In this document: piece by piece, positions 7,984 to 17,047 of the stretch
How positions within the stretch are numbered: position 1 is the first letter of the stretch
Layout: each line of letters starts with the position of its first letter
Assembly (NCBI GenBank): GCA_030537895.1
Contig: JAUNVA010000005.1
Coordinates: 62,543 to 126,542 of the forward strand
Direction of reading: 5' to 3'
DNA length: 64,000 nucleotides
DNA from: Bowdeniella nasicola
GTDB lineage: Bacteria; Actinomycetota; Actinomycetes; Actinomycetales; Actinomycetaceae
Notes under the pieces: generated by a model
What the model was told of the DNA's origin: nothing
Databases searched by the model: none
The model's input: the letters and a program-made list of their open reading frames with translations, nothing else
Made by a program: the position numbers and the translations under genes

Positions 7984-9779
7984 TCCGCACCATCCTCGAA
8001 CTGCTCCCACCCTCGGAGCGTTCCCTCGCGCGGCGCTACGCGGCACTCTCGCTGGGGTCCGCGATCGTACAGGCCGGCGGATACGTGATTCTTCTGCCGC
8101 TCCTCATCGCTCTGGTCGAGGCATCCCCCGGTGGGGGGCAGTGGGGAAGAGTCGGTATGTGGCTTGCCGCCATGACCGTCATGATCGCACTATCCGTGAT
8201 GATCGAGGCGCGGCTCGCAAACGTCGCCATGGACGGAGGGTTTATCCTTCTTGATCAGACCCAAGAGCGCATCAGCCACGCACTCTTGCGTCGATCGCTC
8301 ACCTGGTTCACTGACGAGCACCGTAAGGACGTGCGTGCCACGCTGGGAACCTCTGGGCCCGAGGTTGCCACGCTCGTGATGAACCTGGCCACCCCTCTCG
8401 TCAGCGCCCTCACCTTTCCGCTTGCGCTCGCCCTGGGGCTCGCACCGTTCGCTCCGCGTTTCGCCTTTGTCTGCCTTGTCGCCTCTCCGCTGGCGGTCGC
8501 AAGCATGTGGCTCGCCACGCGTACCTCACGCGCGTACGACGCCGCCGAGGCCCGCACGAGCGCCGATCTCAATGAGTCCGTTCTCGAGTTTGCACGCACC
8601 CAGGAAGTGCTGCGGGCGTGCCGGCGGGCCACGGGCGAAAACTCGCGGGTGCGTGAACGGCTGGAGAAGCACCGCGGCGCGAGTATTCGACTGATCTGGT
8701 GGCAGATCCCCTCCCAGATGATCATGTCCACGGTGATGCAGCTCGTGCTCGTGGCCCTCGTCCTCGCCGCCATCTGGGAGTACCGCGCGGGTACGGGGAC
8801 GGGCCTGCTCGACCTGTCGAGCCCCGCGGCGCTCGTCGGGATGCTCCTCATTGGCGTCACCTTCGTGGAGCCGTTCCGCACCCTCATCATCCTCACCCCA
8901 GCGATCAACCACGCCGCCATGACGATGGGGACGGTGGCCGAGCTCATCGAGGTACCCGAGACTGCGGCCCCGACGACGACGCTCACCCGGCCCGTCACCA
9001 CCGGGGGAGCAGGCGAGTCGCCAAGCGATGGATCGTTCGAGCTTCGAGAAGTCTCCTTCACCTACCCCAACGCACACGTGCCGGCGCTCGCGAACGTGAG
9101 TCTGTCGATCCCCCTCGGTTCCTCGCTCGTGATCGTTGGCGGATCCGGATGTGGCAAATCCACGCTCCTGGCCGTCCTGGCTGGCCTGCTTGATCCCACG
9201 TCGGGACAGCTGGAGCGCTGTACCGCGGCCGGCTGTCAGCCGTGGGGAATGACGCAGCGAGCGGCCGACGCTGCGATGGTGTTCCAGGACCCGTTCCTCT
9301 TCCAGGCTTCGGTGGGCGATAACCTGCGGATCGCGCGGCGGACCCTGACCGATGAGGAGGCGCTAGCGGCGCTCAAGGCGGCAGCCGTCGATGACGTGGT
9401 GTCCGCATTGCCGCGCGGCCTGGATACGGAGGTGGGCAGTGCAGGCGGGGCCCTTTCGGGCGGTGAACGTCAGCGCATTACCATCGCTCGCGCCCTGGTG
9501 AAGGACGCTCCGTTGCTCTTGCTCGATGAGGCCACGTCGGCGCTCGACCCCGTGCGTGGACGGGCGATCATGCGCACCTTCCTCGCCCCGACCCCGCGGC
9601 AGGCGCGGATCGCGGTGACCCACACCGTGGCATTTGCCGACCTCGCCGAGCGCGTCATTGTCATGGATGGTGGCAGCATCGTCGCCGATGGAGCACCAGC
9701 CGATCTACGCGAGTCGTCTGCGGTGTTTGCACAGCTGTGGGAATCCCAGCGGCGCGCGAGCACAGGCGACCAGCGGTAG
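7980..9779 (+). CDS. IrtB-like ABC transporter half (membrane domain plus ATPase)
   Basis: A 599-residue ABC half-transporter: an N-terminal six-helix exporter-type membrane domain (to about 330), then an ATPase with Walker A GGSGCGKST (387-395), Q-loop MVFQDPF, signature LSGGERQR, Walker B LLLLDEATSALD and the switch His in VTHTVAF. It lacks the siderophore domain of its neighbour and starts inside that gene's stop (ATGA), so the two very probably form a heterodimer like IrtAB. It should be co-repressed by iron through the box at 5223-5241. Confidence 0.88.
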   Translation: MIRTILELLPPSERSLARRYAALSLGSAIVQAGGYVILLPLLIALVEASPGGGQWGRVGMWLAAMTVMIALSVMIEARLANVAMDGGFILLDQTQERISHALLRRSLTWFTDEHRKDVRATLGTSGPEVATLVMNLATPLVSALTFPLALALGLAPFAPRFAFVCLVASPLAVASMWLATRTSRAYDAAEARTSADLNESVLEFARTQEVLRACRRATGENSRVRERLEKHRGASIRLIWWQIPSQMIMSTVMQLVLVALVLAAIWEYRAGTGTGLLDLSSPAALVGMLLIGVTFVEPFRTLIILTPAINHAAMTMGTVAELIEVPETAAPTTTLTRPVTTGGAGESPSDGSFELREVSFTYPNAHVPALANVSLSIPLGSSLVIVGGSGCGKSTLLAVLAGLLDPTSGQLERCTAAGCQPWGMTQRAADAAMVFQDPFLFQASVGDNLRIARRTLTDEEALAALKAAAVDDVVSALPRGLDTEVGSAGGALSGGERQRITIARALVKDAPLLLLDEATSALDPVRGRAIMRTFLAPTPRQARIAVTHTVAFADLAERVIVMDGGSIVADGAPADLRESSAVFAQLWESQRRASTGDQR

Positions 9780-10033
9780 CCCTTGCGCCCCTCGCTAAGG
9801 GTCCACGCGGCGGGGAGACGAGCACGTCGTTTCCGGCGTGATGCTCGATACTGCGAGTGGTAGGGCATCGATGAGCCAGGAATCAACCTCAGGTACTGGC
9901 GCAATCTGCGGTACGTCGAGTACGCGAGCCGGGCGTCCCGGTTTATTCTGGTGTCTCGGGCGCGGCACGAGTCGCGACCTCCCGTCCAGCGCCGCTCATG
10001 TCGCGGCGCCCACGACCCTCGAGGGAGACCCGA

Positions 10034-11326
10034 ATGAGCTCTACGCCGGCAGCACCCACACCGAATACTTCGACCGTCCCCCGCGCTGAAAGCCTGAATC
10101 CCGACTCGCGGCGTTATCGCTGGAAGGCCGTCTGGGCTTCCCTGGTTGGATACGCCATGGACGGGTTTGACTTCCTGATCCTCGGTTTCGCGATCGTCGC
10201 AATTTCCGCGCCCCTTGCCGACGGTGGGCTGGACCTCACAAGAACAGAGGCCGGCTCACTCGCCACCTACACGCTCCTGGGAGCCGTGTTGGGTGGCTTC
10301 GTTTTTGGTGCGCTCGCCGACACCTATGGGCGCGTGCGCGTCCTCATGTGGTCCATCGTGATCTTCGCGGTCTTCACCGCCGCCACCGGACTTGCCCAGA
10401 ACTATTGGCAGATCGCGATCTTCCGCTTCTTTGCGGGCGTCGGGATCGGCGCGGAGTACGGGATCGGGATGACGCTCGCCGCCGAGGCCTGGCCGGCGAA
10501 ATTGCGCGCAAAGGCCACGAGCTTCGTGGCGATTGGCTGGCAACTCGGGGTCCTCGCCGCGACCTTCGTCTCCGCCGCTGTCGTCTTTCACTGGGGCTGG
10601 CGGGTCCTGTTCTTTATCGGCGTACTGCCCGCCCTCGTCGCCGTCGTCGTGCGCCACAGTGTGGAAGAGCCTGAAGCCTTCCGGGAACGTGCCGCAGACG
10701 GGGTTGGCACCTCCCTGAAAGAGCGCTTCCCGATTCACGAGTTGTTCCGCGACTCCCGCACCACCAAGACGACGATCGGTATGACGGTGCTCACGAGCGT
10801 GCAGAACTTTGGATATTACGGCCTCATGATCTGGATGCCGTCATTCCTCTCGCAGACGCACGGCCTCTCGCTCGCGCGCTCCGCCATCTGGACCGGTGTG
10901 ACCGTGCTCGGCATGATGATCGGGATTGCGCTGTTCGGCTTCGTTGCCGACCACTATGGTCGCAAGCCCGCCTTCCTCGGTTTTCAGGTCGGCGCCGTCG
11001 CGATGGTCGTGATCTACTCCCAGCTCACCACCTCCACCGCGCTGCTGATCGGCGGCTTCTTCCTCGGCATGTGTGTCAACGGCATGATGGGGGGCTACGG
11101 GGCAGTGACCGCTGAGTCTTACCCGACGCACTCGCGGGCAACGGCGCAAAACGTTCTGTTCAATGTGGGCCGCGGAGTGGGCGGGTTCGCCCCGCTCGTT
11201 GTCGGTGGGATCGCTGCCGCCTACTCCTTCCAGACGGCAGTGGGCCTGCTCGCGATCATCTATGTCCTGGACATCATCGCGACGATCTGGCTGATCCCCG
11301 AGACCCGACACGTCGAGATTGCCTGA
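10034..11326 (+). CDS. MFS transporter, aromatic-acid/metabolite:H+ symporter type
   Basis: A 430-residue major facilitator with 12 predicted helices. GYAMDGFDFLIL at the first helix carries the DGFD motif typical of aromatic acid:H+ symporters. GALADTYGRVRVL fits the loop 2-3 motif and FVADHYGRKPA repeats it in the second half. EYGIGMTLAAEAWPAKLRAK follows TM4. The substrate is probably a small organic acid, which is an inference. I chose ATG 10034 because GAGGGAG (10021-10027) precedes it by 6 nt; an in-frame GTG at 9998 lacks such a site. A 254-bp gap upstream holds a possible -10 (TATTCT) near 9942. Confidence 0.8.
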   Translation: MSSTPAAPTPNTSTVPRAESLNPDSRRYRWKAVWASLVGYAMDGFDFLILGFAIVAISAPLADGGLDLTRTEAGSLATYTLLGAVLGGFVFGALADTYGRVRVLMWSIVIFAVFTAATGLAQNYWQIAIFRFFAGVGIGAEYGIGMTLAAEAWPAKLRAKATSFVAIGWQLGVLAATFVSAAVVFHWGWRVLFFIGVLPALVAVVVRHSVEEPEAFRERAADGVGTSLKERFPIHELFRDSRTTKTTIGMTVLTSVQNFGYYGLMIWMPSFLSQTHGLSLARSAIWTGVTVLGMMIGIALFGFVADHYGRKPAFLGFQVGAVAMVVIYSQLTTSTALLIGGFFLGMCVNGMMGGYGAVTAESYPTHSRATAQNVLFNVGRGVGGFAPLVVGGIAAAYSFQTAVGLLAIIYVLDIIATIWLIPETRHVEIA

Positions 11327-11392
11327 GACCCACGAGGTGGAGCCCGCTTCGTTATCGCGACAGTGGCGAGAACCGGTGAGACGATGGGCTCT

Positions 11393-12709
11393 ATGCCCAG
11401 TCTTTCCGAACTCTTTGACCGGATCGTCCAGCGCGATCCCGAACACGAGGACGCCCACGAGCTGACGCCGACGGCGCGCGAGCATATTCGCCATAACTCC
11501 GCGATCTTCATGGGGGCGAAAGGCCTGCAGAATATCGCCGACCAGGGCGCGAAGGCTTCGACCGTGCTCCCGTGGGCGATGGCCGCGACCGGTGCGCCCA
11601 CGTGGATGCTCGGTCTGCTCGTGCCAATCCGTGAGTCGGGTTCGATGTTGCCGCAGGCAGCCCTGCAGCCCTGGGTGCTGCGCAAGCCACGCCGTGCCCG
11701 CGTGTGGGTGAGCGGCGCGATCGGTGAGGCCCTTGGCGCCACCGTCATCGCACTGTCGGTTGCTTTCCTTGACGGTGCGCTTGCGGGGGCGCTCATCCTC
11801 GCGGGACTCGCCTTCCTCGCGCTGTCCCGCTCCCTGACGTCGATTGCTTCGAAGGATATCCAGGGACGGATCATGCCGAAGGGCATGCGCGGGCGGGCGA
11901 CGGGCGTCTCCACCATGATCTCCGGGGTCGTTGCCGTCACGGTGGGTCTCGCGATCCGTGTGTTTGCCGGCGCGGACGTCTCTCGCGTCGCCCTCGCCCT
12001 CATCATCGGTGGCGCCGCCGTGTCCTGGGCGCTTGCCGCGGCCCTGTTCTCGCGCCTGCGCGAGGGCGATGAGCAAGCGCAGAATTCGGCGGACACGGAC
12101 TTCCACTGGGTGCGTGACTCGCTCGCTCTCCTGAAGGATGACGCCCCCTTCCGTCGGTTCGTCATCGTGCGCTCACTACTGCTCGTCTCGGCGCTCGCCC
12201 CACCGTTCGTGGTGGCGCTGTCCGCCGAACGCAGCGGTGCCGGCATGAACTCGATTGCGACCTTCATCATCGCTTCGGGTGTGGCCGCCCTCCTCGGCGG
12301 CCGCGTGTCCGGCGTCATCTCCGACCGATCCTCGCGCAACACAATGGTGTTCGGCGCAGCCCTGGCTTCGGCACTCGTTGTGCTCTTCGTGGGGTCGGCC
12401 TTCATCGAGCCGCTCATCACGGCCTGGTGGTGGGGCCCGCTCGTCTTCTTCCTGCTCACCCTCGTACACACGGGTGTGCGGGTGGGCCGCAAAACCTACG
12501 TCGTCGATATGGCCGAGGGAGACCAACGTACCCATTACGTGGCGGTGGCGAACACGACCCTCGGCGTCGTCCTGCTCGGGGTCGGGGGCATCTCCGCGGT
12601 CCTCGCCGAGTTTGGCCACCTGGTCGCACTCGTCTTCCTCGCGCTGCTCGGCCTGCTCGGCGTCCTCGTCGGGCGCACTCTGCCCGAGGTGAGCGTCGAG
12701 CGGGAGTGA
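11393..12709 (+). CDS. MFS transporter, substrate unknown
   Basis: About 438 residues, with a charged N-terminal tail (SELFDRIVQRDPEHEDAHEL) followed by about ten to twelve hydrophobic helices arranged like a major facilitator; the family call rests on topology more than on a crisp motif. A central charged linker (EGDEQAQNSADTDFHW) separates the halves. Start choice is uncertain: ATG 11393 is preceded by GACGAT 7 nt upstream (leaderless pattern), whereas ATG 11384 and GTG 11363 have no well-spaced ribosome site. No recognised substrate motif. Confidence 0.7.
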   Translation: MPSLSELFDRIVQRDPEHEDAHELTPTAREHIRHNSAIFMGAKGLQNIADQGAKASTVLPWAMAATGAPTWMLGLLVPIRESGSMLPQAALQPWVLRKPRRARVWVSGAIGEALGATVIALSVAFLDGALAGALILAGLAFLALSRSLTSIASKDIQGRIMPKGMRGRATGVSTMISGVVAVTVGLAIRVFAGADVSRVALALIIGGAAVSWALAAALFSRLREGDEQAQNSADTDFHWVRDSLALLKDDAPFRRFVIVRSLLLVSALAPPFVVALSAERSGAGMNSIATFIIASGVAALLGGRVSGVISDRSSRNTMVFGAALASALVVLFVGSAFIEPLITAWWWGPLVFFLLTLVHTGVRVGRKTYVVDMAEGDQRTHYVAVANTTLGVVLLGVGGISAVLAEFGHLVALVFLALLGLLGVLVGRTLPEVSVERE

Positions 12710-12763
12710 CCCTCAGCTGCGACGCGCGCGTGACGGGAAGACGCGGCGGATAGCTTCGGGGCC

Positions 12764-13141
12764 CTAGGTGAGCCCGGCCATGCCCCGGTGGCGCTCGACG
12801 AAGTCGGTGAGCTGAGCGGCAGAACTGGGTCCCGTCCGGGTGACGGGCGCGCCGTCGACAAAGGCGACGACGCTCGGGACCGAGCTGATCTGCAGGGCTG
12901 CGGCGGCCTTCGGACAGGCGTCGACATCGACGGCAACGAAGCGGAGATCCTCGAGGTGCTTGAGCTGAGTCGCGACCCGCTCGAAGACGGGGGAGAACCG
13001 ACGGCAGGGGCCGCACCAGGTAGCCCAGAAGTCGACGATGACGACGCGCCGGCTGGAACGCAGCTCATCGAAGGTGTCGTCGCTTGCCTCGATCGTCGTG
13101 AGGGGCTTGTCCACGCCGAGGAGTTTTGCGATCAGGCGCAC
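12764..13141 (-). CDS. Thioredoxin-family protein
   Basis: A 125-residue thioredoxin fold with the active site WCGPC at residues 42-46 (FWATWCGPCRRFSP), the conserved DVDACP strand and the cis-proline in SVPSVVAF. It is a cytosolic dithiol reductant with no signal peptide. It lies 29 bp downstream of the HIT gene on the same strand, so the two are probably one transcript. It differs from a canonical TrxA by a short N-terminal extension, and no thioredoxin reductase lies nearby, so it may be an accessory thioredoxin. Confidence 0.88.
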   Translation of the reverse strand: MRLIAKLLGVDKPLTTIEASDDTFDELRSSRRVVIVDFWATWCGPCRRFSPVFERVATQLKHLEDLRFVAVDVDACPKAAAALQISSVPSVVAFVDGAPVTRTGPSSAAQLTDFVERHRGMAGLT

Positions 13142-13170
13142 GGCGGTCTCCTTTTCGGGGTGGGCCGGTC

Positions 13171-13608
13171 CTAGGCCTCGGGCTCGTCGGGCACGGACGC
13201 GCCGTGGCCCGCCTCCCGAAGCGCGGCCCGGATCCGGCGGGCCGCCTCGTCCTGGTCGGCGGCGTCCTGCGAGCCGGTCTTATTCGAGGCGTCAAAGTCC
13301 TGCGGACCCCGCGCCGGGAAGAGGTGCAGATGTGTGTGGGGAACCTCGAAGCCTTCGATCACGACGCCGGTGCGCGGGGCGTCGAACGTCTCGGGCAGCA
13401 CTTTCCCGATCAGATGGCCGACGTGGAAGAGGCGTGCGGCGAGGTCGTCGGGCAGGTCGGTCCACCGGTCGATTTCCTCACGCGGGACGACGAGCACGTG
13501 CCCGTCGGTCTGTGGAAAGGCGTCGAGGAAGGCGACGACGCGCTCGTCCGCCCAGACGAACCGCCCGGGAATCTCGCCGTTGATGATGCGGGTAAAGATC
13601 GAAGCCAT
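13171..13608 (-). CDS. HIT-family nucleotide-binding hydrolase
   Basis: A 145-residue histidine-triad protein. The triad HTHLHLFP follows GFEVP, and the N-terminal SIFTRIINGEIPGRFVW and DGHVLVVPRE motifs are typical of HinT-like nucleoside phosphoramidase/dinucleotide hydrolases. The C-terminal 30 residues are acidic and probably disordered. TAGGCT (13615-13620) lies exactly 6 nt before the ATG, implying leaderless transcription. It is first gene of a two-gene unit with the thioredoxin. Confidence 0.88.
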   Translation of the reverse strand: MASIFTRIINGEIPGRFVWADERVVAFLDAFPQTDGHVLVVPREEIDRWTDLPDDLAARLFHVGHLIGKVLPETFDAPRTGVVIEGFEVPHTHLHLFPARGPQDFDASNKTGSQDAADQDEAARRIRAALREAGHGASVPDEPEA

Positions 13609-13719
13609 ACTCCGAGCCTAGCGTGGTCGATAGGCGGACGGCAGCGGCCCACCACCGCGACCCCCACGACGGGCAGGTGTGGCGCGAGGCGAGACCCCGT
13701 GAACGGGGACCGCCTTCGA

Positions 13720-15072
13720 TTAGTCGTTCAGACGCATCCAGGTGGTACCGCGCACCCGCCAGGTGGTGGTGGCCGCGCGTGCCGCCATGAAGACGCCTGC
13801 GAAGCCGACCCACAGCCACAGCAGTCCGCTTTCGCCCTCGGGCGCGACGTACCAAATGACGGCGAGGGCGGGAAGGTAGGCAAGGAGGTTCACCAGCCCC
13901 GCCCAGGCGAGGTAGACGCCGTCGCCGGCGCCGATGAGGATGCCGTCCAGCACGAAGACCCACCCGGCGAGCGGCATGAGGATCCCGATTGTCACGAGCC
14001 CGGACGTGGCGGCGGTGCGCAGCGCGGGATCGGGTGTGAACAGGGGGGTGATCCAGGGGGAGCCGACCACAAGGATCAGTCCGATGACGACGCCGGCGAG
14101 CACACCCCAGGTGAGTGTGATGCGCAAGAGTGCACTCACCGCGCGCGGATTGCCGCGCCCGAGAGCCTGCCCGACGAGGGCCTGTGCGGCGATCGCGAGC
14201 GCATCGAGCGCAAACGCCGTGAGACCCCAGACGGCGTTGACGACCTGGTAGCCAGCGAGCACTACGGAACCCAGGGCGGTCGCCGTCGCGACGGTCGCGA
14301 GGATCGCGACCCGCAGGGAGGCGGTTCGCACGAACAGAGGCAGGCCTGCGCGGGTGGAACGCCACAGGCCGTCGGCACGCGGGCGGACGCTCACCCCCGC
14401 ACGGCGCGCCTTCACGACGACGACGGCACCGAGGGTGAGGCCCATCGCACTCTGGACGATCGCGGTGCCCGCCCCCGAACCCGCGACCCCGAGACCGAAG
14501 CCGTAGATAAGCGCCGCATTCGCTCCGATGTTCGCGACGGCGCCGGCGCTCGCGACGATGAGGGGAGTACGGGTGTCGAGGAGCCCGCGCAACACACCGG
14601 TCGCCGCCAGGACGAGGAGCATCCCCGGCAGGCCGGGTGCTGAGGCCCGCAGGTAGGCGAGCGCGTGCGGGATCACGGCAGCCCCGGGGTGGAAGAGTGC
14701 AACGAGCACTGGCGCCCCTACTCCGATGAGGAGCGCGAGCAATGCTCCGATCAGGAGGGCCAGCCACATGCCATCGATCCCGTCGCGCACGGCGCCGCGG
14801 GTGTCGCCGGCGCCGGCCTTGCGGGCGGTCGCCGCCGTGGAGGCATAGGCCAGGAAGACACACAGACCTACGACCGTGGTCAAGAGTGTGGACGCGAGGG
14901 AGAGGCCGGCGAGTTCGGGTGTGCCGAGATGACCGACCATTGCCGAGTCGGCAAGCACGAAGATCGGTTCGGCAACGAGCGCGCCGAGTGCGGGCACGGC
15001 GAGAGCGAGGATCTGGCGATGGACCGAGGGCTGCGAAGGTTGAACCTCTCGTTGAGGGTTAAGCTCGCTCAT
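13720..15072 (-). CDS. MATE-family multidrug/metabolite efflux transporter (DinF-like)
   Basis: A 450-residue antiporter with about 12 membrane helices. LALAVPALGALVAEPIFVLADSAMVGHLGTPELAGLSLAS is the classical N-terminal MATE signature, and the second half repeats it weakly. It probably exports cationic compounds using H+ or Na+. I place the start at ATG 15072, which is preceded on the minus strand by GGAG; an upstream in-frame extension to 15177 reads through DnaA-box sequence and is unlikely to be coding. It diverges from dnaB. Confidence 0.85.
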   Translation of the reverse strand: MSELNPQREVQPSQPSVHRQILALAVPALGALVAEPIFVLADSAMVGHLGTPELAGLSLASTLLTTVVGLCVFLAYASTAATARKAGAGDTRGAVRDGIDGMWLALLIGALLALLIGVGAPVLVALFHPGAAVIPHALAYLRASAPGLPGMLLVLAATGVLRGLLDTRTPLIVASAGAVANIGANAALIYGFGLGVAGSGAGTAIVQSAMGLTLGAVVVVKARRAGVSVRPRADGLWRSTRAGLPLFVRTASLRVAILATVATATALGSVVLAGYQVVNAVWGLTAFALDALAIAAQALVGQALGRGNPRAVSALLRITLTWGVLAGVVIGLILVVGSPWITPLFTPDPALRTAATSGLVTIGILMPLAGWVFVLDGILIGAGDGVYLAWAGLVNLLAYLPALAVIWYVAPEGESGLLWLWVGFAGVFMAARAATTTWRVRGTTWMRLND

Positions 15073-15383
15073 CACTGCTCCGAAATGTTCGCCATGCGCG
15101 GCGGGTTGTCCACATGGTTGGGGGAGGGGGCACGGCGATTCTACGGCGCAATTCGGGACACGCACGACTGCGCCCACGTCCCGCTATGCACAGGGTTGTC
15201 CACCGGTTGGGGACATTCGCGGCGCGTCGTCCCCAGGTTTTCCCCAGCTTTCAGGCGTTTATCCACCGAACTCGAAGGTTATCCACAGGCTGGCGGGGAG
15301 GGGGCGTTGTTCTCGGGCGCACGGCGGGAGGAGTGTGACGGAAAGATTAGGCGGGCCCACCTGTCCCGCCTAAAGTGAAGACC
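15073..15383. promoter_or_regulatory. Intergenic DnaA-box cluster upstream of dnaB
   Basis: This 311-bp spacer holds four same-strand 9-mers matching or nearly matching DnaA boxes: TTGTCCACA (15106-15114), TTGTCCACC (15196-15204), TTATCCACC (15259-15267) and TTATCCACA (15279-15287). A weaker CTATGCACA lies at 15184-15192. TTGTCCACA and TTATCCACA are perfect consensus forms. There is no dnaA or dnaN in the window, so I read this as DnaA control of dnaB or titration sites rather than oriC. Confidence 0.65.
15347..15376 (+). promoter_or_regulatory. dnaB promoter with a long inverted-repeat operator
   Basis: TTAGGCGGG (15347-15355) and CCCGCCTAA (15365-15373) are perfect 9-bp inverted arms around a 9-bp spacer. 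The right arm overlaps a -10-like TAAAGT (15371-15376), which lies 7 nt before the dnaB ATG. The repeat therefore spans the -35 to -10 interval, where a repressor dimer would block polymerase. An RNA hairpin role is unlikely if transcription starts at the ATG. Confidence 0.55.
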
Positions 15384-16757
15384 ATGAGCCAAGAACCGCC
15401 CGAGTCCGGCGCGTACGCGGACTACTCACCCGGCGGGTTCGACCGCACTCCTCCCCAGGACCTGGCGGCAGAGCAGTCGACCCTCGGGGGCATGCTGCTG
15501 TCGAAGGACGCGATCGCCGATATTGTCACGGAGCTGCGCTCCACCGACTTCTACAAGCCCGCGCACGAGGCAATCTTCGATGCGATTACCGATCTGTACT
15601 CGCGCGGTCAGCCCGCCGATGCCGTGACGGTCGCGGACCAGCTCGCGAAGAGCGGGGACCTCGCCCGCGTGGGTGGGGCGCCGTACTTGCACACGCTGCT
15701 CGCATCCGTCCCCACGGCCTCCAACGCCGTGTTCTATGCACAGATCGTGCGGGAGAAGGCAGTGCTGCGTCGGCTCGTGGATGCGGGTACCCGGATTGCG
15801 CAGCTCGGATACTCCACCGACGGCGGGGACCTGGACGCGATTGTGAACTCCGCCCAGGGCGAGATCTACGCGGTGGGAGAAAACCGCAACACTACCGACT
15901 ACGTGCCGCTGCGCCAGATTCTCGATGACGTCACCGTCGAGATCCAGGCGGCGGCGAAACACGACGGCGAGATGCTCGGTGTGCCTACGGGCTTCAAGGA
16001 CTTGGATCACCTCACCAACGGCCTGCATCCGGGCCAGATGATCATCATCGCCGCCCGCCCGGGCCTGGGGAAGTCGACCCTCGCGATGGATATCTGCCGG
16101 TCGGCCTCGATCCGCATGGGCCTCACGTCCGTGATCTTCTCGTTGGAGATGAGTCGTACCGAGATGGCGATGCGCCTGCTGTCCGCCGAGTCGGGTATTC
16201 GCCTGCAGGAGCTACGCAAGGGCCGCTTCCTCTCGGACGAGGACTGGCAGCATTTGGCCACGACGATGTCGCGTCTGTCCGAGGCGCCTTTGTACATCGA
16301 CGACTCCCCGAACATGTCGCTCATGGAGATCCGCTCCAAGTGCCGGCGCCTGAAGCAGCAGCACGACCTGCGGCTCGTCGTCGTCGACTACCTGCAGCTC
16401 ATGAGCTCGGGTAAGAAAGTGGAGTCCCGCCAGCAGGAAGTTTCCGAATTTTCGCGGGCGCTCAAGCTCTTGGCCAAGGAGATCGAGGTGCCGGTGATCG
16501 CCGTCGCCCAGCTGAACCGCGGGCCTGAACAGCGGACGGATAAAAAGCCGATGATGAGTGACCTGCGTGAATCCGGTTCACTCGAGCAGGATGCGGATGT
16601 CGTGATCCTCCTGCACCGCGAGGACGCCTATGTGGAGGACTCGCCGCGGGCGGGCGAGGCGGACATCATCGTCGCGAAGCACCGCAATGGGCCCACGGAC
16701 ACGATCACCGTGGCCTTCCAAGGCGATAAGTCCCGTTTCGCCGAGATGGGGTTCTAG
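15384..16757 (+). CDS. dnaB: Replicative DNA helicase DnaB
   Basis: A 457-residue hexameric fork helicase. The N-terminal primase-interaction domain begins at PPQDLAAEQSTLGGML. The RecA-like domain carries Walker A ARPGLGKST, SLEMSRTEMAMRLL, Walker B VVDYLQLM, AVAQLNRGPE and RESGSLEQDADVVILLHR. The C-terminal IIVAKHRNGPT motif is complete. There is no intein, unlike some mycobacterial DnaB proteins. ATG 15384 is preferred over GTG 15375 because TAAAGT lies 7 nt upstream. DnaA-box-like repeats and a palindromic operator occupy the upstream region. Confidence 0.95.
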   Translation: MSQEPPESGAYADYSPGGFDRTPPQDLAAEQSTLGGMLLSKDAIADIVTELRSTDFYKPAHEAIFDAITDLYSRGQPADAVTVADQLAKSGDLARVGGAPYLHTLLASVPTASNAVFYAQIVREKAVLRRLVDAGTRIAQLGYSTDGGDLDAIVNSAQGEIYAVGENRNTTDYVPLRQILDDVTVEIQAAAKHDGEMLGVPTGFKDLDHLTNGLHPGQMIIIAARPGLGKSTLAMDICRSASIRMGLTSVIFSLEMSRTEMAMRLLSAESGIRLQELRKGRFLSDEDWQHLATTMSRLSEAPLYIDDSPNMSLMEIRSKCRRLKQQHDLRLVVVDYLQLMSSGKKVESRQQEVSEFSRALKLLAKEIEVPVIAVAQLNRGPEQRTDKKPMMSDLRESGSLEQDADVVILLHREDAYVEDSPRAGEADIIVAKHRNGPTDTITVAFQGDKSRFAEMGF

Positions 16758-16794
16758 CGCGGCCGGCGAACAGTCATTCAGCCCGCCGGCCGCG
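16758..16794. terminator. GC-rich hairpin after dnaB
   Basis: CGCGGCCGGCG (16758-16768) pairs with CGCCGGCCGCG (16784-16794) around a 15-nt loop, immediately after the dnaB stop. There is no U-tract. It lies between converging dnaB and mop and may serve both strands. Confidence 0.6.
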
Positions 16795-16809
16795 GGAACG
16801 CGCTGGGGC

Positions 16810-17022
16810 TTAGTCCTCGACGCCAAGCGCCACGTCGGTGGACTTCACCCACAGGCTCACACGCTTGCCGGCCTCGAGGCCGAGGTCCTCGGCGGATTCG
16901 CGCGTGATGGAGGAGGTCAGCACGTGACCGCCCTCGATCTCGACCTTCACGACGGCCATCGCTTCGCCGGTTGTCACCGAACGGACGGTGCCGGTGATCT
17001 GGTTGCGCAGGGACATCTTCAT
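16810..17022 (-). CDS. Molbindin-like Mop/TOBE-domain protein
   Basis: A 70-residue single TOBE domain. It starts MKMSLRNQITGTV, followed by the VKVEIEGG and LGLEAGKRVSLWVKSTDVALG motifs that define molybdate-binding Mop proteins. Such proteins store or buffer molybdate in the cytosol, which fits the separate molybdate importer at 35-38 kb. ATG 17022 is chosen because AAGGAG stands 6-7 nt before it; an internal ATG at 17016 is the alternative. Its leader contains a perfect hairpin at the predicted transcript 5' end (17048-17067). Confidence 0.85.
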   Translation of the reverse strand: MKMSLRNQITGTVRSVTTGEAMAVVKVEIEGGHVLTSSITRESAEDLGLEAGKRVSLWVKSTDVALGVED

Positions 17023-17047
17023 AGGGTTCTCCTTCAGCATGATGACT

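Noticed and set aside
9838..10089. Short open frame in the gap before the AAHS-type transporter
   Set aside because: It overlaps the transporter start, has no RBS and no protein-like composition.
13126..14643. 505-codon plus-strand open frame opposite the HIT and MATE genes
   Set aside because: The peptide is low-complexity (Arg/Gly/Asp-rich) and antisense to recognisable genes; long shadow frames are normal at this GC content.
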